From positions 22,621,279-22,685,278 of the forward strand of contig NC_033621.1 in assembly GCF_001540865.1 (NCBI RefSeq): a DNA stretch of 64,000 nt, written 5' to 3'. Under the pieces are notes generated by a model that did not search any database, had not been told where the DNA came from, and was given only the letters and a program-made list of their open reading frames with translations. Below, piece after piece: positions 34,161 to 44,000 of the stretch. How positions within the stretch are numbered: the stretch's first letter is position 1; each line of letters opens with the position of its first letter. The position numbers were made by a program, and so were the translations under genes. Origin of the DNA: Ananas comosus. Its lineage: Eukaryota; Streptophyta; Magnoliopsida; Poales; Bromeliaceae.

Positions 34161-34651
34161 GAGTTGAGCTAGAATGGTATCAGTAACAAATGGATTTCGA
34201 TGTCACCCATTTGTTTACGTTGACGGTTGAATATGATCTATACTACTTGAAACATTAAAAAACCGAATTTCAAATCTTTTTGACATCATTAGCTTAATGA
34301 TCGAAAGGTTTCGAAATTTGTAATTATAATGGTTAATATGAGATGTTTTCTCATTTAACAGCGTAAAGATATCAAAATCAATTGAATTTTAGTTAAAAAG
34401 TTTTTTAAACTATTTACAACAAGATTTACACTCTTCATCTTAATTACAAGACTTCTATCATCACTTTTTAAAGAATATTCATTTTCAACCATTCATTTTT
34501 GTGTCTACTTAATGGATAAGAAAATAATATAAAAAAAACATAAAATTTAATTTTTAAATGCTTCAAACGGTATAGATCATATTAATGGTGTCGATTGTCA
34601 ATTTCGGCGCTCCATCATCGAAAACAAATAGGTGGCAGCGGAGCTCGACTC
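34161..34651. mobile_element. MITE family B, complete copy
   Basis: Starts GAGTTGAGCTAGAATGGTAT and ends GCAGCGGAGCTCGACTC, about 490 bp. Terminal sequence CACCCATTTGTTTACG is inverted as CGAAAACAAATAGGTG near the right end. Compare 24343-24823. Confidence 0.78.
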
Positions 34652-34724
34652 CATATCTATATATAATTTTATTTTCATATTAATATACTATTATATAATA
34701 TATTATTTATAAATATTATATAAT

Positions 34725-35000
34725 AGGAGTTCGACTGCTATACTTAATATATACTCCTTTATACTCAAAAGTTTTGGGCCATTAGATTTATCTTTTCACT
34801 ATTTCCGCTCTAATACTATTCAACCAACCACCAACTCAACCCTAGAAGACCACTATCCTCCTAGCCGGATATCACTATCATCCTAATCACATATCCCTTC
34901 ATCCAAGGGTTGAAAATTTATAAGTATAAAGGTGTCCACATATCCCTTTATCCAAAGACCAAAGGCTGAAAACTTATGAGTATAAAAGTGTCTATACTCG
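34725..35000. mobile_element. MITE family A, diverged copy with duplicated right end
   Basis: Starts AGGAGTTCGACTGCTATACT; the middle has ACTATTCAACCAACCACCAACTC. The right end phrase TTATAAGTATAAAGGTGTC is repeated as TTATGAGTATAAAAGTGTC 60 bases on. Confidence 0.6.
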
Positions 35001-35271
35001 TAGACAACGTTTGGTTCAGAAACAGGAGCCTTTGTTCCCCTATTTGTTATCAAAGATAAATATTCGTATCCGAAAATAGTAATTCTCGAATTCCTGAAAT
35101 TTCTCCCCTTTGTTCCCAAATATAAATATTTGTATTCAAAAACAGTAATTTTCAGATCCTTGGAATAAGCTCGATCTGTTGTTCCATTCTTTTTCCTGAA
35201 CAAGCTTGTTTCCAGGCAGGAACAAGTTTAATTAAAGTCTAAATTTAATTACGATATTAAATTATTAATTA

Positions 35272-35314
35272 ATCTAATTAATATTTTTTTTTTTTTGAGA
35301 GATCTAATTAATAT
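35272..35314 (-). mobile_element. Candidate tail-only SINE insertion
   Basis: ATCTAATTAATAT at 35272-35284 recurs at 35302-35314 around a 17-base insert of T run plus GAGAG, exactly the 3' terminus (CTCTC plus poly A, minus strand) of the SINE family. It would be an extreme 5' truncation. The host DNA is AT-rich, so chance is possible. Confidence 0.4.
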
Positions 35315-35441
35315 ATATTATCAGAAGATAGAATAGCTTATATTGTTGATTTTATTATCATGACAATGTCAAATACTATAATAATTCAGTCATCCCTCGT
35401 ACATGATCATATGAGTGATGCTACACATACACCTCTAAAGC

Positions 35442-35494
35442 GGTGTATGATATACACCTCTAAAGGGGTGTAGGGTGAGTGTATATCATACACC
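35442..35494. repeat. Short perfect inverted repeat (14 bp arms)
   Basis: GGTGTATGATATAC at 35442-35455 and GTATATCATACACC at 35481-35494, with ACACCTCTAAA repeated directly three times around the hairpin. Confidence 0.7.
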
Positions 35495-35897
35495 TCTAAA
35501 AAGAGGTTATGGATAGACTTTTTCTTATCATATTGGCCGTTGCGACTCTGTAGCAATACTAAAGTGTTATCCCAATTACAATCCAAAATGCGGTTTTATG
35601 CCTATCAAAAATGACTTTATAACAATTCTCAGATTCACGCTGTATTCATCACCCAAATATAATTATAGACGGCTAATTAACTAATTAATATATTACTCAA
35701 ATACAAAACCCCTCCGCAATAGAAGTGCCTAAAAAAAAATTACTGCGTAGACTTGTAGTCCCTAATTAACTAAATTAACTAAATATATATAAAAAAAAAT
35801 TAAATTTTTTTAAAAAATATATGTATCTACCCCATCGGAGGGGATTGTAGATGTGTTCGAATCATTCTCATCTTCTTCACTCATTATCGAATGCTCA

Positions 35898-36767
35898 TCA
35901 TATTTTTCCCTCATGGAAATCATTGCAGTCATCGTCATCGTTCATGTCAAGACCAATTGGACTGAGCAATTCATGGACCACATGGGTCTTATCAATCTCA
36001 TCCTTCACAGAAATATGAAGACTTCCCAGTCCCATAGTACTCAAAATATCGTTCACCTTACTATTATAATCGACATAATTAGTCGTAATAAGCTCGCGAG
36101 CTTTACGCTGCATGTGTTCGAGGAGCAGCATGAAGTGGTTGCACCAGCGAGCAGGCAAAAGGCTCTGCCCGATGAGCAGCGTGAACGGCGCGAGCGACAT
36201 GTCTGCGACGGTTCGCACGTGCGACCCCCACAGGCCTGTGGCGAGGATCACGGCGAGGCCCCTGATGTGAGCCGCGTCGGAGTAGGCGCAGAAGCGGAGC
36301 AGCGAGGGGTCGCTGGGATCGAGCTGCGCATGGATGCATGTGTTGTAGCTCGCGGGGAGGCCCTCCACTCTGTTTGTGGCGGTTAGGAAAGGTGTGGGGA
36401 CAGGAGAGAGCTGTTTGCCGTAGCGTTCAATCTGCTGACATCTGGCGCGGACGTCGGGTAAAAGTGCCAGGACTTGGGCGAACATGTGAGGGTAGAAGGC
36501 GAGGTCGATCACGGGGTCACATCTGCGCTTTCGCTTGCACGGGTTCGAGGCGTCGACGAATAGCGGCGGTTTGTCGGGAGCCCAGTTTGAGCGAGATCGC
36601 CGGAAAAGGGGATGCGGGAATGATCTTTGGAAATAGCCTGACTTCGGAGGAGGTTCGGCTTCGGACGAGACCAGGGAAGAGGGAGCGCGCAGCATGGAGA
36701 GAGGAGAAGACGGCCATGCTGATCGGAACGACGAGACCGGGGAAGACGGAGCCTGAACCTGCAACAT
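35898..36767 (-). CDS. Unrecognised protein, intact copy in left palindrome arm
   Basis: An open frame of 289 codons from ATG at 36767 (a start at another frame, 36795, is possible). I do not recognise the family. The N-terminal 60 residues are rich in S and P and contain an internal duplication of SMLRAPSS-like text. Then come FVDASNPCKRKRRCDPVIDL, FYPHMFAQVLALLPDVRARC, RVEGLPASYNTCIHAQLDP, LRFCAYSDAAHIRGLAVILA and GLWGSHVRTVADMSLAPFTL, and an acidic C-terminus ELLSPIGLDMNDDDD. The frame is GC-rich in the first two thirds and AT-rich in the last third. The mirrored right arm keeps the same protein up to GLWGSH but with breaks, so selection on the sequence in the past is plausible. Expression is unknown. 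Confidence 0.5.
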   Translation of the reverse strand: MLQVQAPSSPVSSFRSAWPSSPLSMLRAPSSLVSSEAEPPPKSGYFQRSFPHPLFRRSRSNWAPDKPPLFVDASNPCKRKRRCDPVIDLAFYPHMFAQVLALLPDVRARCQQIERYGKQLSPVPTPFLTATNRVEGLPASYNTCIHAQLDPSDPSLLRFCAYSDAAHIRGLAVILATGLWGSHVRTVADMSLAPFTLLIGQSLLPARWCNHFMLLLEHMQRKARELITTNYVDYNSKVNDILSTMGLGSLHISVKDEIDKTHVVHELLSPIGLDMNDDDDCNDFHEGKI

Positions 36768-36886
36768 AGAGAGAAGGGGGGGAGGAGACGGCCATGCTGA
36801 GACCACCGCCCGGACTATCTATCTATCAATAATATCTATCTACCACCGCCCGGACTATCTTCCCCGGTCTCGTCGTTCCGATCAGC

Positions 36887-37410
36887 ATGGCCGTCTTCTC
36901 CTCTCTCCATGCTGCGCGCTCCCTCTTCCCTGGTCTCGTCCGAAGCCGAACCTCCTCCGAAGTCAGGCTATTTCCAAAGATCATTCCCGCATCCCCTTTT
37001 CCGGCGATCTCGCTCAAACTGGGCTCTCGACAAACAGCCGCTATTCGTCGACGCCTCGAACCCGTGCAAGCGCAGCGCAGATGTGCCTCCGAGATCGACC
37101 TCACCTTCTACCCTCACAAGTTCGCCCAAATCCTGGCACTTTTACAGTCTCTACCCGACGTCGGAGCCAGATGTCGGCAGGTCGAACGCTACGGCAAAGA
37201 GCTGATCTACCTGTCCCCAAGCCTTTCTTAACCGCTGCAAGCAGAGTGGAGGGCCTCCCCGCGAGCTACAACACACTCATCCATGCACAGCTCGATCCCA
37301 GCGACCCCTCGCTGCTCCGCTTCTGCGCCTACTCCAACGCGGCTCACATCAGGGGCCTCGCCGTGATCCTCGCCGCAGGCCTGTGGGGGTCTCATCTACA
37401 ATCCCCCTAA
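36887..37410 (+). pseudogene. Broken mirror copy of the palindrome gene
   Basis: Starts MAVFSSLHAARSLFPGLVRS and matches the left-arm sequence, then FYPHKFAQILALL and, after a shift of frame near 37190-37215, RVEGLPASYNTLIHAQLDP and LRFCAYSNAAHIRGLAVILA. It stops at 37410, where about 370 bases present in the left arm are missing. The frameshift and deletion make it unlikely to encode the full protein. Confidence 0.7.
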
Positions 37411-37808
37411 GATGGGGATAGATAAAATGTTATTTTTTATTTTATTTTTTATTTTTTACATTTTTGGTTAATTTAGTTAATTAGGAAGTACAAGTCTAGC
37501 TAGGCACCGTAACTATACAAGCATTTATTGGTAATTTCTTTTTTTAGGAGTATGTATTGCGAAGGGTTTTTTTTAACTTGATTAATATATTAATTAGTTA
37601 ATTAGCCGTCTATAATTGTAGCCTACTAGAAATATATAAATTATTTGAATTATTTCACTGTCGATAATTTTTCGTACATACGATTTTTGGGTGATAAATA
37701 CAGCATGCGGTAGAATAGGAATTTATAAGGATTTTTGTTTTCAATAAGAGAGTAATGCACAGTGGCGGGCCAATCGGATGATACATGAGCGAGTGCTTAA
37801 TGACAGAA

Positions 37809-37946
37809 CAAAATTCTTTTTCTTTTTTTTTTTTTTTGAGACTATCCTTTTCGTTTATTTCATTTAGAAATAAACTTAGCTGGAAATGTGAATCAACTAG
37901 AATTCGAACCTGGGTCTCGAGTATCAACCACCAAAATTCTTTTTCT
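37809..37946 (-). mobile_element. tRNA-related SINE (copy 3) with perfect 15-bp target-site duplication
   Basis: CAAAATTCTTTTTCT occurs at 37809-37823 and 37932-37946. Between them, on the minus strand, are TGGTTGATACTCGAGACCC, the B-box GGTTCGAATT (37901-37910), TTGATTCACATTTCCAGC, TTTATTTCTAAATGAAATAA, and a tail ending in GTCTC plus poly(A). Shorter at the 5' end than copy 2. It sits just outside the right arm of the palindrome. Confidence 0.88.
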
Positions 37947-40240
37947 GATTAAGTTATTGAAATGTTGTAGTATTTGAGATTGCGGTGTTAGTAAAAGCAA
38001 CAATATAAGCTATTCTACCTCCTGATGATTCTATATTGCTGCATATTTTGCTATAGAAAGTTGCTTCTTCAATCTACCCCTTTTCCCAAATCCAATTAGC
38101 ATTTGCTAGTAAAATAATTAAATCCTACCTAGCTATTCACATAACTTAAAAGCACCGGCCAAATATACTATTATATAGAGTAGAGTTATAATCTTATGGC
38201 TGCATTTGATTCGGATATAAGTATGAAAATTGAATTGTTCCTAGAAATAAGATAAATAGTATTTGGATGGTTAAATTAAAATACGAGGAACCTAGAAAGG
38301 AACATACTAATCTCTCACCATAATTAAATAATAGATCTTCATATAGTGCCACAAGGTTTTTGATGCACTTAAACTATTTTTACACAGAAGCGGCAGCAAC
38401 AACAACAACACAAAGCTAGATCTTCATTATTTGTTGTATAATGACGAATATGAGAGCAAATGAATTCCAATAAGCAACATTAAATTATAATTTTTGGTTA
38501 GTTTCGACCTAGTATAACTATACACAACAAAACTAAATTTGGAAAAAAAAAATGCAACATAATAAGAACGCAATTTTTTTTTTTTTAAAAAAGAGGAAAG
38601 TACAAAAGTAAGGAGAATTGGTGCAAAATTTCTGTTTTTTAATTATCTAACATGTGTCTTTTAATAGAATTGTTAGATTCTATCTAAAACAACATATTCG
38701 TTAACATTAATGTAGAGATTATTTGAAAACGATAATTTAGGGATATTTTTCAAAACATGGTACAAAATAGAAATAAGTATGATTTTAAAACATCGTAGAG
38801 ATTAATAAGAAAAACAATAGCTTCAATAGTGTCTTTTAAAAAAATTGTACAGTGAATGAACGAAAAAAAAAAAAGTATAGTAGAGGATAATTTAGTTTAC
38901 AAAAAAGGATAAAAAGTACAAAATTTAGTTGAACTATTGATCATTTTAGTTGAATTATCCAACATTTTAAAATTTTGATTTTACTATGTAAATTTTTAAT
39001 TTATTTGATTTAAGACATTTGGTGGCCATTTTAATACAAAATATAAACCAATTACTTACTTTAATAAATTTATAGTTACACGAATTACATAATATATACT
39101 AGCTAAATCTGTAAAAATAAATAACGCAATTAAAATTTAAAGTTAAAGTGCCAATAATTGGCTCATATCAAATAAATTAAAAAATTATATAGTAAAATTA
39201 ATATTTTTTAAGGTTAGATAGCCCTATCAAAATATAATGGAGGAAAGTTTTATACATTTTTATCAAAAAAAAAATAGCAACTAAAATAAATTCAGATATA
39301 AATTTTGGGATTAAAAATATTAAAATTAAAGGGAAAAAACACAATATTGAATAGTATAGTAACACCCGCATATCATTTTTCTTTTTCTTTTTTTTTTTTT
39401 TTCAGTTTTAGAAGGAATATTCTGTATACCCAAACTCAGGACGAACTACAGAGAAATCAATTGAGCACTCGGTGCACCACGTCATCTGTGCACCGCCCAA
39501 TCAGGTTCTGTTCAAACTTTTCGGCTCCAGCGGCGCCTTTGTTAGTTGAATTTATTGCCTACGCCCGGTGCATTGCACCGGTCGCTATTGCATGTCTCTA
39601 ACCAAATTTGATATGCAATATACGAAATAGCCTAAGTAAACCATTAGTTGTCTAAATGGTTTTGTAAAAAAATTTAAAAGGTTTTTGGATGCATAGAGTG
39701 TAATAATAAAGTTAAAAAAATTTTAAAATAATTTTAGAAACATATTATCAAAACTAATAATGAGGAAAAAATACTGCTAGAATCAGTTTCTAAAACTCAT
39801 ACTTTAGATATGTAGATCTTTCGACTGCAATCAAATTTTTTTTAAAAAAATTGATATTAAATTTAAGTTATAGTTGAATTTTATCAATTGTAGTTCACGG
39901 TACACGGGGTGCACACAATATAATTAGTAATCACTCGTTCTCGCACAGTGTGTGGTGCTCCACGGTATATTCGAGGATATTTTTGTAGCTCCTTATTAAA
40001 AAAAAAAAATTATTTTTTTTATTGATATATCTCATCATGATTAATAAAAAATTATTTTTATTATAATTTTCTTTCAAATTGAGAGATATGATTAACTTGT
40101 TACTGATTATGTGATGTAAGTGTGACAGTATAGACTTTCTCCCTTATTATAGTCTTTTACTTAGGGGTGCGTTTTGTTCAGCATAAATAAATTAAAAAAA
40201 TTATTTTTAATATATAAAAATAATTTTTTATTTGTTTAAT
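37947..40240. other. AT-rich spacer with one dispersed repeat
   Basis: Mostly A/T-rich filler. 39940-40150 is related to 33100-33345. 39420-39600 is less AT-rich (GTGCACCGCCCAATCAGG, GCCCGGTGCATTGCACCGG, the latter a hairpin) but has no recognisable protein. Confidence 0.45.
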
Positions 40241-40542
40241 GGGAAAACTTCATTTAAAGTGTATCAAGTTAGTATCCTGTAGCTTTATATTTGTATCAAG
40301 TTAGTACCATGTAGTTTTTAAACCACATGGTACTAAAGTGAAAAAATGCGAAACCACATGGTACTTAAGTGAAAAAGTGCGAAACCACAGGTACTACCTT
40401 AATACACTTTAAACCATAGGGTACTAAAGTGAAAAAATGCAAAACTACAATGTACTAATTTAATATACTTTAAACCACAGAGTACTAAAGTGAGAAAAAG
40501 TGAAACCACATGGGGAGTATTTGAAGTTTTTCCCTGTTTAAT
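40233..40542. mobile_element. MITE family C (hAT-like), copy 2, with 8-bp target-site duplication
   Basis: GGGAAAACTTCATTT ... TTGAAGTTTTTCCC at 40241-40534, flanked on both sides by TGTTTAAT (40233-40240 and 40535-40542). An 8-bp duplication points to the hAT superfamily. The interior is expanded by four direct repeats of the phrase AAACCACATGGTACTAAAGT. Confidence 0.85.
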
Positions 40543-41024
40543 TTGATGTAAAAATAAATTTTTGTAAAAATTATTTTATGGATTTGAAGAAAAATTAAAT
40601 TTTTTATTTTTTGTTATTTTTCGATGGAAAACTAAACTCAAATTACATAAAATTTTTTTATTTATCTTTATCTAACCAAATAAATGTATATATTTTTTCT
40701 TTCAATCAAACTATTTATAAATTGATAAATTTTTTTTTCTATTAATTAAAAAATATAAAATATAAAATTTTTTATAATTTTTTTTTACGAAAAATTATAT
40801 TTTATGTTTTTACTTAAAAAGCAAACACTCCCCCCACATCAATTTTTCTTTTATAGTTTTACTGAATTTTTTTAAAAAAACATACGTGCCCGAACGGCTC
40901 TTCTCGTATTCTCCGCCCCGATTCGCCCCCGCTGAAGCAGTAGTTGTAGAGAGAGAGAGAGAGATAAAAACCTACTCCCCGAATCCAATCGCAAGAGAAG
41001 AAGACGAGGACGACAACGACGACG

Positions 41025-44000
41025 ATGCAGAGCTCCGCATTTGGGATCGTCTCCTCCCCCGCTCCCTTCCTCAACCTCAAGCCCCGTAGGCTCTCTTCTC
41101 CTCGATCTCTCCCTCTCCCTCTCCACCTCCCCCGCCGCCTCGCCGCGGCGGCGGCGGCGGCGCCGCTGCTCTCCTCCGCCGGTGGCCTCTCGCCGCTCCT
41201 CCTCGTCTCTGATCGGCGGAGGAGCTCCGCCGCGGCGGATGGAGGCTTCGTAGTTCGAGCGAGCAGCAGCTCCGTCCCCGGCGACGGCGCCGGCGAGATC
41301 CCCGCCGCGCCGCCCGCAGCCGCTGCGGCGGCGGGAGGTGGAGGAGAGGGGCTGCTTCGGACGCTGCAGCTCGGATCCCTCTTCGGGCTCTGGTATCTCT
41401 TCAATATCTACTTCAACATCTACAACAAGCAGGTTACATCGCTTTTTCTTCTTATTCTTCTTCGTTTTAGTACTCTTCTTTCTTTGATCTGCGCTAATTG
41501 TGTATGGAATGTAGGTTTATTAGCTCCGATCAGGGTACTCCTTTGCATAGATCTCATAAGGCTTGATTCGATCCGTATCCATGAGTAATGTTTTGAATTA
41601 CTTGATATGCTGATTCGCATATTTATGTTTCCTTTCTATTCTAATTTATTTTGCTGTCCTTTCTCTCCTGATTTATCTCGAGATCATATCTGGAGCTAAT
41701 TTATTATCCTTTATTTTCTTTTTCTTTTTTCCCCCCATCTTTGCATGTATTTAGCGTAAGCGTTTCATTCAACTTCATAGAAACTAAGAGAGATCGCATT
41801 ACTTTGCACTCACAGATCACGGGGGTCACTCAGCTCAGATAGCAAGAAAACTTTAGATGAAAGTGTTATTTACTGTGTCTCGCTTAAACTTGCTTAGTAG
41901 GTTATTAAATAATCTTAGTGATCATAAACCCTTGAAATAGGAGCAAGAAAACTCATTTATTATTGGTAATTTTGCTCTTTGAATCCCTTATATATGGCAC
42001 AGGATCTTTTGAATTCTATACCTAAGCTTTCATCATTTTTATGCATACTTCCACATGAGTTATTAGCCATGTGTTTTTCTTTGTTCTTTCTCAGCAGCCC
42101 GCCCCTTATTTGAAGACTTTGTTCTCTGCTACTGCTCTGCATGATTTGTTACCAGTATATAATTCGTTATTTTGAGACCTTATTGTATAGTTGTTTCCTT
42201 TTTTTTTCTAGTCATGAAGATTTGACATTATTAGTTACCAATCTGTTGCGAGTATTGTGTGGGAACATTTTTCCAGTTTTCTTGTTTTTTGACCCTAAGA
42301 ATGAGAGCACATAGAGAAGCTTATATTTAGTGTGGATCTGACCTTTAGACAAACAAAGAAGTCAACAATGTGTTCCCTGCTATGCTATATATTTATTTAC
42401 CTATCTATCTATCTATCTATCTAGCTTATGCATATTGGCTTCTAGCATGAAGACCTGGGATTGTTTTGTGCGGGCTCTTGGTCCATGTGTTTTGAGCATT
42501 AGGTTTTGCTCCTATCAATTATATCAAATTCTATATGCTATTACTCCAGGTTATGAAATTATAGGAAGATCAAATGAGTTGTGCCGCTGGCTGTAGAATT
42601 CATGTTACCTCATGTCCTTGCTTATTTGGTAAACTTGGAAAGCCATAAATAGGAGTAAGGACGAAAGACGGAAAAACAAAAAAATTGGAATGACTAGTTT
42701 GTTTGACTAGCTGGCTGAACGCCTTCTCACCCTGCAGTTGATTGTAACGAGTAGCCAGCACACTATTATTAGCCTTCTAGATAAGCTGGCTAAGTTTGGA
42801 GTTTACTTCATCAAAGCCAATTTATTTGCCAACAAAATATTCACCTCACTTTGGCTTTATATGTCTTACATATCTAACAGACTTCTGGGCCTTTCTCTGT
42901 ATATGACAGGTTCTCAAGGTTTTCCCATACCCAATAACCGTCACAACAGTTCAGTTTACTGTTGGGTCTGTGCTTGTCTTATTCATGTGGCTGACTAATC
43001 TTCACAAGCGACCTAAGATTTCATCTGCACAGGTACGAGCAGATGCTTAGATAAAGATAATGAGAATCAAATTGATTTATATTAGACTTGAAATTTCTTT
43101 TCTCTAAATTCCTTATTTAATTTTCAGCTTTTAGCTATCCTCCCATTGGCTATTGTCCATACCATGGGCAATCTCTTCACTAATATGAGTCTGGGAAAGG
43201 TTGCCGTCTCATTTACACACACCATCAAAGCTATGGAGCCCTTCTTCTCAGTTCTCCTTTCTGCCTTGTTTCTTGGAGAGGTAATTTATATGTGCTTACT
43301 TTTGATACTGGTGAGAGATTAGACAATGGAATATTGTCTTGGAAAGTGACTCGGGCATAGCTGACTGGTATCTTATATGACAATGAGCATATTTTGTTCA
43401 AATTTAGATCCTATTGCTAGAAACTAATGAAGCGACGTTATCGAACCCCATTTTGCATGTAAGACTTGGGTTGAAATAGGATCTGGGTTGTTTTAACATT
43501 GTCAGATGTGACTCAGTTAATTGTACATATCATATTCCTTGCCAGTCACAGTTGTGTAATACTTGAACCGCACACCCACATGTTTTTACAATGAATTTTA
43601 GAGAAATCCAGAGATATTGCATCTGGCACTGATAATGCAGTTTGTGGAACCATGGAACTAGAAGGATTATGCAATTGCATTGTTCTGTTAGTGCTTACTT
43701 TTATACATGTACATATTGTCTCCTTCAGATGTTAAGCATGTTTCTTGCACAACCACACAACCAGCTAGTAGCATAGTATGCATTTGTAAAAGAATCTGCA
43801 GTTTTGATACTTATTTTTCACTCCTCTGGCCAATAATTTTTCCTATGTTACAGTTGCCTACAGTCTGGGTTTTGTTGTCGCTTGTGCCAATTGTTGGTGG
43901 TGTGGCATTGGCGTCGCTCACTGAAGCATCTTTTAATTGGTAAGCAATTAATAGGTGTACATAAACTTTATAAATTATAATGGAAGGAAATTAAATGGGA

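Larger units (their letters stand above)
35600..37725. repeat. Head-to-head inverted duplication (about 2.1 kb palindrome)
   Basis: Left arm about 35600-36740 and right arm about 36860-37725 are reverse complements along most of their length, including non-coding outer parts (ATTAATTAGTTAATTAGCCG with GTCTATAATT, and TGATGAATACAGC/TGATAAATACAGC at the ends). The right arm lacks about 370 bases matching 35853-36222 and has an extra 90 or so bases near 37620-37700. The centre contains the direct repeat CCACCGCCCGGACTATCT at 36804-36821 and 36843-36860. Confidence 0.85.
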
